From contig CAVYKB010000003.1 in the NCBI GenBank assembly GCA_963768975.1, positions 62,001 through 126,000 of the forward strand: a stretch of DNA of 64,000 nucleotides, read 5' to 3'. The stretch is from CADCTB01 sp963768975. GTDB lineage: Bacteria; Actinomycetota; Acidimicrobiia; Acidimicrobiales; AC-14. Position numbers and translations under genes: made by a program. Under the pieces are notes generated by a model that was given only the letters and a program-made list of their open reading frames with translations, was not told where the DNA came from and made no database searches. Positions 57,466 through 64,000 of this stretch are shown in pieces. Numbering within the stretch: the stretch's first letter is position 1; each line of letters begins with the position of its first letter.

Positions 57466-58598
57466 CGCAGGGCGGCGGCCGCTTCGAGGCGGACGCGGAA
57501 GTCGGGATCGTCGGCTCGGGCGACGATGGCCGTGCGGCTGCGAGCCGGGCCGAGCTCCACCAGGCCACGGAGGGCCTTCCAGCGGACCCATGCGTCGGCG
57601 TCAGCGAGGGCCGACTCCAAAAGGGGGCGCAGCTCCTCCCGGCCGGCGTCGACCATGGCGTCCACCGCGGCCCGCCTCACGCCCCGAGCCGGGTCGACGA
57701 CGAGGCGGGCCCAGGCGCCGGCGGCCGCCGTCGGGTCGCCCTCCCGCAGGAGGTTGGCGGCGACCTGGCGCCCGGCGGCATCGGGGCCGGCGGCGGCGTC
57801 GAGCACCCGCGCCAGGTCATCCGGGTCGGCAGGGCGAAGCGAGCCCAGGTCGCGCCAGGCCCGCTCGAGGCGGGTCAGCGGGCGGTCGTCACCGCCGCCG
57901 GCCGGGCGGTGACCGCCAGCGCCGGCCAGCCAGGACGGCCCGCCCGCCGAGCCGACCGGTACGGCCGGCCCCTGTTGCCCGCTCCGGGGGCCGCTCGGGC
58001 CCTCGTCTGGATCGGCGAACTCGTCGGTGACCACGGCCAGGACCGGAGCCAGCAGTCCCTCCCAGTCGTCGGGCCGGCGCAGGCCGACGGCCACGAAGTC
58101 CGGGCCGACGAGCACGTTGGCCACCCGGTCGAACTCGGCGAAGAGGCGGGCGACCGGTGGGTCGTCGGCGGCCGCGGCCGGCGAGTCGTACCAGCGGCTG
58201 GCGCCGGCGTTGATGGCGTGGCCGAGCCCGAAGCGGATCGTCCGGGGGTTGGGGGTGGCCTCGGGGACGACCGGCCCGTCGAAGGCCAGGTCGAGCGCCG
58301 GCGGCGCGGATGCGGCCACGGCCGAGCGCACCTCGACACGGAAGCGGCCGCCCTGCCAGCCGAAGGCCAGCGCCACGTCCTCGTCGAGGTCGCGCTCCCA
58401 CCAGCCCTCGCCGGCACCGACCGCAGCGGCCAGGGCGTCGTCGTCCTCGGCGGTCCACGGCCCGGCCGACAGATACCGCTTCAGCAGTGCCTTCACCGGT
58501 CCCAGGGACTCGAACGGCAGAGCCATGACCGCCTCGGTGAGGTGGGTGAACGCAGCGCCGGCCAGGTTGCGCTCGACGACGACGTCACGGGCCTCCAT
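57462..58598 (-). CDS. Nfu_N-like domain and HEAT-repeat protein
   Basis: The 378-residue protein has the stretch TPNPRTIRFGLGHAINAGASRWYDSPAAAADDPPVARLFAEFDRVANVLVGPDFVAVGL (about 115-180), the Nfu N-terminal scaffold signature without an NifU CxxC domain. C-terminal HEAT repeats follow (LARVLDAAAGPDAAGRQVAANLL, ARGVRRAAVDAMVDAGREELRPLL, ADAWVRWKALRGLVELG). It may serve as a protein scaffold or maturation factor for its neighbours. It starts the overlapping three-gene operon and is divergent from the histidine kinase. Confidence 0.72.
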   Translation of the reverse strand: MEARDVVVERNLAGAAFTHLTEAVMALPFESLGPVKALLKRYLSAGPWTAEDDDALAAAVGAGEGWWERDLDEDVALAFGWQGGRFRVEVRSAVAASAPPALDLAFDGPVVPEATPNPRTIRFGLGHAINAGASRWYDSPAAAADDPPVARLFAEFDRVANVLVGPDFVAVGLRRPDDWEGLLAPVLAVVTDEFADPDEGPSGPRSGQQGPAVPVGSAGGPSWLAGAGGHRPAGGGDDRPLTRLERAWRDLGSLRPADPDDLARVLDAAAGPDAAGRQVAANLLREGDPTAAAGAWARLVVDPARGVRRAAVDAMVDAGREELRPLLESALADADAWVRWKALRGLVELGPARSRTAIVARADDPDFRVRLEAAAALR

Positions 58599-58644
58599 GA
58601 GGTGGACCGTACCGGGCGGCGCCCGGGCATGGGATCATGCCGGT

Positions 58645-59460
58645 GTGGAGTCGTCGCCGGCTCGGGTGGTCCGGAACGCCGACCGGCGGATGCTGGCCGG
58701 CGTGGCCGCCGCGCTGGCGCAGGTGGTGCTTGGCGTGGGTCTGGTGGCTGCCGGCGTTGCCGTGTTCCTGGTGGCCACGCCGAGCGTGGCGTCGCCGAGC
58801 GCCGGCATCCTGGCCACCGCCGCCATCGCCGTCGGCCTGGTGATGATCTTCGGCCCGTGGTGGTGGCGGCTGACCCACGATTTGTCCGTCGAGCGCCAGG
58901 AGCGCATCCGCACCCAGGAGAAGGCCGAGGTGGCCGCGCACATTCACGACTCGGTGCTCCAGACGCTCGCCCTGATCCAGCGCAACTCCACCGACGCCCG
59001 CAAGGTCTCGACGCTGGCCCGGTCCCAGGAACGGGAGCTGCGGGCGTGGCTGTTCGGTACGCCGGAGCTCGAGGCGGGGGAAAGCTTGGCCGCCGCCCTG
59101 GAGCGGGTGACCAACGAGATCGAGTATCTCTACGAGGTGGCCGTCGAGACCGTCGAGGTCGGCGACTGCCCGGTGAACGACCGGCTGATCGCCCTCGTGC
59201 AGTCGACTCGGGAGGCCCTGGCCAACGCCGCCCGCCACTCCGGGGCGCCGTCGGTCTCGGCCTACCTGGAGGTCGAGCCCGAACAGGTCACGGTGTTCGT
59301 GCGGGACCGGGGCAGCGGCTTCGATCCCGACGAGGTCCCCCGCCACCGGCGGGGGATCGCCGACTCCATCGTCGGTCGCATGGACCGCCACGGCGGCAAG
59401 GCAGTGATCCGCAGCGAGCTGGGTGAAGGGACGGAGGTCGAGCTGGTGATGCCCCGATGA
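58645..59460 (+). CDS. NarX/LiaS-type sensor histidine kinase
   Basis: The 271-residue protein has two N-terminal membrane helices (about 15-45 and 50-75: GVAAALAQVVLGVGLVAAGVAVF, AGILATAAIAVGLVMIFG). The HisKA_3 dimerisation helix AAHIHDSVLQTLALIQ (phospho-His) and HATPase with NAARHSGAPS, VRDRGSGFDPDEV and ELGEGTEVELVMP follow. The periplasmic loop is tiny, so the signal is probably membrane stress or an intramembrane cue. GTG 58645 is chosen by family length. It overlaps the response regulator by 4 bases. Confidence 0.88.
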   Translation: MESSPARVVRNADRRMLAGVAAALAQVVLGVGLVAAGVAVFLVATPSVASPSAGILATAAIAVGLVMIFGPWWWRLTHDLSVERQERIRTQEKAEVAAHIHDSVLQTLALIQRNSTDARKVSTLARSQERELRAWLFGTPELEAGESLAAALERVTNEIEYLYEVAVETVEVGDCPVNDRLIALVQSTREALANAARHSGAPSVSAYLEVEPEQVTVFVRDRGSGFDPDEVPRHRRGIADSIVGRMDRHGGKAVIRSELGEGTEVELVMPR

Positions 59461-60101
59461 GCCAGGCAAGGCCCCGGGTGTTCCTCGTCGACGACCACCA
59501 CCTCGTGCTCTCCGGCGTGCGGGCCGAGCTGGGCGACGCGGTGGAGATCATCGGCGAGGCGTCGGAGGTGGAAGCGGCCATCGAGATGATCGGCGAGCGC
59601 CTGCCCGACGTGGTGCTGCTCGACGTCCACATGCCCGGCGGAGGTGGCCGGGCGGTGATCGAGGCCGTCGGGGCCAAGCACCCCGAGGTGAAGTTCCTCG
59701 CCCTGTCGGTCTCCGACGCGGCCGAGGACGTGATCGGGGTCATCCGGGCCGGCGCCCGGGGCTACGTCACCAAGACGATCTCCGGGCCTGAGCTGGTCGA
59801 GGCCGTGCTGCGCGTAGCCGACGGTGACGCCGTGTTCTCGCCCCGCCTGGCCGGCTTCGTCCTCGACGCCTTCTCCGCCGAGTTCCGCGGCCCGGTCGAC
59901 CCCGAGCTGGACCAGCTCACCGTCCGGGAGAAGGAGGTGCTGCGCCACCTGGCCCGGGGTTACTCGTACAAGGAGATCGCCCGCCAGCTCAACATCTCCA
60001 TCAAGACGGTGGAGACCCACGCCTCGGCCGTGCTGCGCAAGCTCCAGCTCACCAACCGCCACCAGCTCAGCCGCTGGGCCACCGACCGCCGCCTGGTCTG
60101 A
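59457..60101 (+). CDS. NarL/LuxR-type response regulator
   Basis: The 214-residue protein has a receiver with VFLVDDHHLVLSGV, phospho-Asp in VVLLDVHMPGGGG and Lys in YVTKTI. The C-terminal LuxR helix-turn-helix reads LTVREKEVLRHLARGYSYKEIARQLNISIKTVETHASAVLRKL. It pairs with the kinase directly upstream. The ABC exporter starting 47 bp later is a possible target. Confidence 0.95.
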   Translation: MSQARPRVFLVDDHHLVLSGVRAELGDAVEIIGEASEVEAAIEMIGERLPDVVLLDVHMPGGGGRAVIEAVGAKHPEVKFLALSVSDAAEDVIGVIRAGARGYVTKTISGPELVEAVLRVADGDAVFSPRLAGFVLDAFSAEFRGPVDPELDQLTVREKEVLRHLARGYSYKEIARQLNISIKTVETHASAVLRKLQLTNRHQLSRWATDRRLV

Positions 60102-60148
60102 CCGCTCAAGGTTCGGCGGCGTCGGGCCGATGACGTGGTCGAGGATTC

Positions 60149-61114
60149 ATGTCAACGCACGCGCCCGTCCGGGAGAACACCGCCGCCGGCGGTGAGCCGC
60201 CTAGGGCCGGCGTCGTCGACCTCGCCGGCGTCCAGTACCGCTTCGGGTCCGGCACCGGGCTCGTCGACCTGGACCTTTCGGTGCCGGGCGGCTCGATCAC
60301 GGTGCTGGTCGGCCCCAACGGCGCCGGCAAGACGACCGCCCTGCGGGTAATCACCGGCGCGCTGCGGCCCCACGCCGGTGTGGCCCGGGTGTTCGGGCTC
60401 GAGCCCAGCGGGGCCGACGGCGAGCAGGTCCGCCGGCGCTGCGGCGTGGTGGCGGCCAAGCCGGCGCTGTACGACCGCCTGACCGGGCGCGCCAACCTCC
60501 GCTTCGCCGCCGAGCTGTTCGGACTGGGCGACAACGCCCCGATCGAGGAGTCGGCGGCCCGCTTCGGCATCGACCAGTCGCTGGACCTGCGGGTGGGCGG
60601 CTACTCCACGGGCATGAAGACCCGCCTGGCGCTGGCCCGCGCCGTCCTGCACAGGCCCGACCTGCTGCTCCTCGACGAGCCGACGTCCGGGCTGGACCCG
60701 GAGTCCTCACACGCGGTCCTCGGCCTGGTCCGGGCGATGGCGGCCGACGGGGCGACCGTGGTGATGTCGACCCACCTGCTTCTCGAGGCGGAGGGTCTGG
60801 CCCACCAGGTGGTCATGATGGAGGACGGCGCCGCCGTGATGGCCGGGTCGACCGAGGAGCTGATGCGCCGGTACTGGCCCCGGCCCGTTGTCCACTTCCG
60901 GGCCGAGGATGCGCCGGCGCTCGACGGGCTGGCTGCGATGGAGGGTGTGGTGGGCTATTCCCGCGACGGGGCCGGCGCCGACGTGGAGCTCGACGATCTC
61001 AACCGCGTCCCGGGGTTGGTCGCCTCCCTGGTCGCGGCCGGCGTCCGGCTTACCGCGGTGACACCCCACGAGCGCTCGCTGGAGGAGCTTTACCTCAGGG
61101 TGCGGCAGCGATGA
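60149..61114 (+). CDS. ABC transporter ATP-binding protein
   Basis: The 321-residue ATPase has Walker A VLVGPNGAGKTTALRV, signature GGYSTGMKTRLALARAVLHRP, Walker B LLLLDEPTSGLDPE and H-loop STHLLLEAEG. The C-terminal domain of about 90 residues is typical of ABC-2 exporter ATPases. It overlaps the permease start by 4 bases. The pair is probably an ABC-2 exporter under the two-component system. Confidence 0.92.
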   Translation: MSTHAPVRENTAAGGEPPRAGVVDLAGVQYRFGSGTGLVDLDLSVPGGSITVLVGPNGAGKTTALRVITGALRPHAGVARVFGLEPSGADGEQVRRRCGVVAAKPALYDRLTGRANLRFAAELFGLGDNAPIEESAARFGIDQSLDLRVGGYSTGMKTRLALARAVLHRPDLLLLDEPTSGLDPESSHAVLGLVRAMAADGATVVMSTHLLLEAEGLAHQVVMMEDGAAVMAGSTEELMRRYWPRPVVHFRAEDAPALDGLAAMEGVVGYSRDGAGADVELDDLNRVPGLVASLVAAGVRLTAVTPHERSLEELYLRVRQR

Positions 61115-61944
61115 ACCCAGCCACATTGAACGGCAGACGGGTGTGGGCCGTCGCTCGGAACGACCTGCGCCAGCTGGCCCACAGCCCCGACTTCTGGGCG
61201 CCGATGCTGGTGCTGGCCGCGCTGTTCTTCGTGATCATCCCGACGATCCTCCTGCTCACGATCACGAGCATCGGCAGCGTGAGCACCGTGCGGAACGTGT
61301 CCGCCGCGCTGGACCTGCTGCCGGCCGCCGCCCAGGAGGCGATCCGGGGCGACAATCCCGCCGACCGCACCGGGTACGCCCTCGCCGTCTACCTGTTCGC
61401 CCCGATGGCGGTGATCGTGCCCATGACCATCTCCACCGCGGTCGGGGCCAACGCCCTGGTGGGCGAGAAGGAGAAGGGCACCGGGGAGTTCCTGGCCCAC
61501 TCGCCGGCGTCGGAGCGCGAGATCTACTTGGGCAAGCTGATCGCCAGCCTGCTGCCCGGGTACCTCACGACGCTGATCGGGTTCGGCCTCTACTCGCTGG
61601 CCGTCAACCTGATTGTCGGTCCGAAGGTGGGCGGGTGGTTCTTCCCCACGCCGGAGTGGTGGGTGCTAATGCTCTGGGTGGTCCCGCCGTTCCTGGCCAT
61701 CACCCTGTCGGTCGTGCTCCGCCTGTCGGCGCGGGTCAAGAGCGCAGCCGCGGCCCAGCAGGCGTCCGGCCTGGTCACGCTGCCGCTGATCATGCTCTCC
61801 TACGCCCAGTCGACCGGCGGCCTGCTCGGCGCCGGCAATGCCGGGTTCTGGGTGGGCCTGGCGGCGTGGGCGGCGGCGGTGCTCGGGCTCATGCGCGGCG
61901 CCAAGGCCGTGACCCGGCCCCGGCTGCTCGGCATCGACGCCTAG
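61111..61944 (+). CDS. ABC-2 type permease
   Basis: The 277-residue protein has about six membrane helices. The N-terminal cytoplasmic region VWAVARNDLRQLAHSPDFWAPMLVLAALFFVII and the ABC-2 signature VGEKEKGTGEFLAHSPASEREIYLGKLIASLL are seen. It is the partner of the ATPase at 60149. The substrate is unknown. Confidence 0.88.
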   Translation: MNPATLNGRRVWAVARNDLRQLAHSPDFWAPMLVLAALFFVIIPTILLLTITSIGSVSTVRNVSAALDLLPAAAQEAIRGDNPADRTGYALAVYLFAPMAVIVPMTISTAVGANALVGEKEKGTGEFLAHSPASEREIYLGKLIASLLPGYLTTLIGFGLYSLAVNLIVGPKVGGWFFPTPEWWVLMLWVVPPFLAITLSVVLRLSARVKSAAAAQQASGLVTLPLIMLSYAQSTGGLLGAGNAGFWVGLAAWAAAVLGLMRGAKAVTRPRLLGIDA

Positions 61945-61964
61945 CTCGGTCTAGCGGCGCCGGC

Positions 61965-62402
61965 TCAGCCGTTGCAGTCCGGGACCTTGCCTGGCGTCAG
62001 GGGCTCGCCGCCGCTGATCCCCGTGGCGGTGTCGCGAGCCGATACCCAGGTCCAGCTCCCGGCGCCGTAGCCGGTGGCGGTGGGGCAAGGCAGGGGCGAC
62101 CGCTCGAAGTTGATCTTGCCGTCGGAGTCAGCCTGGATCGTCTCTTCGACGTACTGCGAGGGGCTGGGGCCGCTGCCTACCATGAGGACCTGGACCAGGA
62201 CCTCGCCGTTCGGCGTGAACTTCGAGCCCTTGACCGTGATCTTCTCCAGCGCACCCGATGCGCCGCGGTCCACGTCGGCGCTCACCTTCGGGTCGCCACC
62301 CGTGATTTCCTGCCCGCAACCGGCCGCGAGCACGAGCAGAGCGACGGCGGAAGCCCTGATCGCCTTGATGGCCCATGAACGTTGGTTGGTCGAACCGGTC
62401 AT
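61965..62402 (-). CDS. Small predicted lipoprotein
   Basis: The 145-residue protein starts MTGSTNQRSWAIKAIRASAVALLVLAAGC, a signal peptide with lipobox LAAGC. Beta-rich sequence follows (KITVKGSKFTPNGEVLVQVLMVGSGPSP, EETIQADSDGKINFERS) and then two Cys (PLPCPTATG, VPDCNG) that may form a disulfide. It looks like a single Ig-like or beta-sandwich domain. ATG 62402 has AAAGGA 8 nt upstream. An A/T-rich spot at 62481-62498 may hold its promoter. Confidence 0.72.
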   Translation of the reverse strand: MTGSTNQRSWAIKAIRASAVALLVLAAGCGQEITGGDPKVSADVDRGASGALEKITVKGSKFTPNGEVLVQVLMVGSGPSPSQYVEETIQADSDGKINFERSPLPCPTATGYGAGSWTWVSARDTATGISGGEPLTPGKVPDCNG

Positions 62403-62505
62403 CGGATGGTCCTTTCTCGACAGCTGAAATGGCGAGCGGGACCTTACCCGGCAGCGACGGAAGGCGCCGGTAGACTTCGAAACTACATATAGAGGTTTGG
62501 AACAG

Positions 62506-63429
62506 TTACCGGGGCGGCGCCGGCAGCGCCTGCTCCAGTTCACAGAGCTGGCCGAAGAGGTCGCCTTGGGCCTCGAACCGGGCGAGCACGTCGCCGGCCT
62601 CGAAGACCAGGTCGTCGGGGTCGCCGCTGGCGACGACGGCCCGCACCTCGTCCCAGGTCACCGGCGTCGAGACGGTGGGGCGCGGGCGGGCTCTCAGCGA
62701 GTAGACGCAGACGGTGGTCTTGGAGTCGTCGTTCTGGCTCCAGTCGATGAAGACCTTGCCGGTGCGCAGGTCCTTGGTCATGACCGACAGCACCTCCTTC
62801 GGGTGCTGCTGCTCCAGCAGCTTGGCCATGGCGTGGGCGAAGGGCTTGGTCTCGTTGTAGGTCACCGGCGTGTTCAGCGGGACGTAGATCTGCAGGCCCT
62901 TGGAGCCCGAGGTCTTGGGGAACGCCTGCAAGCCCAGATCGTCCAGCACCTCACGGAGCCACAGCGCCACCTGCCCGCACTCCACGACCGTCGCCGGCGG
63001 CCCGGGATCCAGGTCGAAGACGACCATCGAGGGCTGCAGAACGTCGCGAGCGTGCGACAGGGACGTATGCAGTTCGAGGGAGGCGAGGTTGGCCACCCAC
63101 ACCAGGCCGGGGAGCTCGTCGATCAGGCAGTAGTTGACGTCGGCCTTGTTGCGGGCACTCCAGACCGACAGCGTCTCGACCCATGGCGGCCGGTGCTTCG
63201 GGCAGTTCTTTTCGTAGAAGAACTGGCCGTCGACCCCGTTGGGGTAGCGCTTCAACGTGAGCGCCCGTTGGTGGAGGTGGGGTAGCAGCGCCGGCGCGAT
63301 GCGGGTGTAGTAGTCGATGACCTGGCCCTTGGTGAAGCCGGCCTCGGGGTACAGCACCTTGTCGAAGTTGGACAGCTTCAGATGCCGCCCGCCGACCTCC
63401 ACCTCGACCGACGTCGAGGAGGGGCTCAT
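62506..63429 (-). CDS. ligD: LigD polymerase-domain protein (NHEJ primase/polymerase)
   Basis: The 307-residue protein is a stand-alone polymerase domain of LigD. VVFDLDPG has the DxD catalytic pair, with FPKTSGSKGLQIYVPL, KVFIDWSQND and VEVEVGGRHLKLSNFDKVLYPEAGFTK also present. No ATP-ligase or 3'-phosphoesterase domain is fused, as in actinobacteria with split LigD genes. It fills gaps with ribonucleotides during non-homologous end joining. It overlaps the ku stop by 4 bases. Confidence 0.92.
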   Translation of the reverse strand: MSPSSTSVEVEVGGRHLKLSNFDKVLYPEAGFTKGQVIDYYTRIAPALLPHLHQRALTLKRYPNGVDGQFFYEKNCPKHRPPWVETLSVWSARNKADVNYCLIDELPGLVWVANLASLELHTSLSHARDVLQPSMVVFDLDPGPPATVVECGQVALWLREVLDDLGLQAFPKTSGSKGLQIYVPLNTPVTYNETKPFAHAMAKLLEQQHPKEVLSVMTKDLRTGKVFIDWSQNDDSKTTVCVYSLRARPRPTVSTPVTWDEVRAVVASGDPDDLVFEAGDVLARFEAQGDLFGQLCELEQALPAPPR

Positions 63430-64000
63430 TCGCCGTTCGCCGGCACAGTCTTGCCGGACTTCACCGCGGCCAGGCTGGCCTCGAGAGCGGCCATGAGGTC
63501 GACCACGCGGGGAGCCTCCTCGGCGGTGTCCTCGACCACGATCTCCTGGCCCGAGGCCTTCTGCTCGATGAGTTGCAGCACCCGCTCGCGGTACTCGTCG
63601 CGGTACTTCGACGGCTCGAAGTCGGTGGTCAGCGAGTCGATGAGGGAGCGGGCCATCTTCTCCTCCCGCTCGGTGACGTCGACATCGGGCCCCGGCAGAT
63701 CAAGTTCGTCCAGAGGGTTCACCTCGTCGGAGAAGAGCATCGTCTCCATGACAAGGGCGTCGTCCTTGGGGCGGATGGCGGCCAGGTACTGCTTGGTGCG
63801 GAGCACGACCCGGGCGATGCCCACCTTGTTGGTCTCGCGCATGGCGTTGCGCAGCAAGGCGTAGGCCTTCTGGCCGCCCTTGTCGGGCACGAGGTAGTAG
63901 GGGCGCTCGTAGTACACGGGGTCGATCTGGTCGAGGTCGACGAAGTCCTCGATGTCGATGGTCTTGCTGGCCTTGGGATCGAGCGCTTCGAGCTCCTCGG
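63426..64000 (-). CDS. ku: Ku DNA end-binding protein, N-terminus cut by window edge
   Basis: The frame runs from the right edge (EELEALDPKASKTIDIEDFVDLDQIDP) to the TGA at 63426. It covers the C-terminal two thirds: YYERPYYLVPDKGGQKAYALLRNAM, ARVVLRTKQYLAAIRPKDDALVMETM and a Lys-poor acidic C-terminal extension. The N-terminal part is outside the window. Bacterial Ku threads on DNA ends and recruits LigD. The overlap with ligD-pol shows an NHEJ operon. Confidence 0.92.
   Translation of the reverse strand, partial: EELEALDPKASKTIDIEDFVDLDQIDPVYYERPYYLVPDKGGQKAYALLRNAMRETNKVGIARVVLRTKQYLAAIRPKDDALVMETMLFSDEVNPLDELDLPGPDVDVTEREEKMARSLIDSLTTDFEPSKYRDEYRERVLQLIEQKASGQEIVVEDTAEEAPRVVDLMAALEASLAAVKSGKTVPANGE

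Overview
The window is about 72% G+C and densely packed with genes on both strands. Many neighbours overlap by 4 bases (ATGA or GTGA junctions), and GTG or TTG starts are common. A dnaK-grpE-dnaJ-hspR chaperone operon, a mycothiol-type DinB/SCP2 protein, a mycobacterial-type Nei, a DtxR-family repressor, a full-length Lhr helicase and a Ku-LigD pair together point to an Actinomycetota chromosome. The overall flavour resembles Acidimicrobiia, but this is an inference: there is no rRNA or marker gene to prove it. No tRNA, rRNA, CRISPR array, intact insertion sequence or prophage was seen.

Layout. 1-5.3 kb (minus): the chaperone operon behind a HAIR-like HspR operator, followed by a secreted SBBP beta-propeller protein cut by the left edge. 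5.3-12.6 kb: small conserved genes (NIL, DUF2993, DUF427, NUDIX, a SnoaL-like protein, a lipoprotein M1 peptidase, PAC2). 12.8-24.4 kb (plus): lhr, nei, a DinB/SCP2 protein, an MFS exporter, a CBS-citrate synthase fusion, a GNAT and a CcmF-like protein, ending in a broken NmrA-like gene. 24.5-29.4 kb: an MBL-fold protein divergent from a GAF-LuxR regulator, a membrane pyrophosphatase interrupted by one frameshift, and a DtxR-family repressor.

29.5-41.7 kb (minus): one long membrane supercluster. In transcription order it is a large secreted/membrane protein, an ABC ATPase, an ABC-2 permease, a DUF4175-like coiled-coil protein, a MoxR ATPase, a DUF58 protein and a 1,497-residue protein with three vWA domains. 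This is the best candidate for an incompletely described machine in the window. 41.8-43.1 kb holds the decayed remains of a second ABC exporter operon, with deletions, three indels and a stop.

43.2-46.5 kb: two divergent regulator-enzyme pairs (XRE-cupin with a TrxR-like flavoprotein; PadR with a methyltransferase), each with a clear palindromic operator between the genes. 46.6-54.4 kb: an alpha/alpha-toroid protein, a methyltransferase and a frameshifted glycosyltransferase; Hsp20; an Lnt homologue lacking the catalytic cysteine; and a P450 followed by a B12-type radical SAM enzyme. 54.4-64 kb: a VOC protein; an overlapping operon of Nfu_N/HEAT protein, condensation-type acyltransferase and DinB-like protein; a two-component system; an ABC exporter; a lipoprotein; and the NHEJ genes ligD-pol and ku, the latter cut by the right edge.

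Outside the genes, the most striking signal is a family of about 50-bp inverted repeats at 7984, 34017 and 54369, with a possible relative near 22.4 kb. Flanks and loop centre are conserved while the stem changes in a compensatory way.
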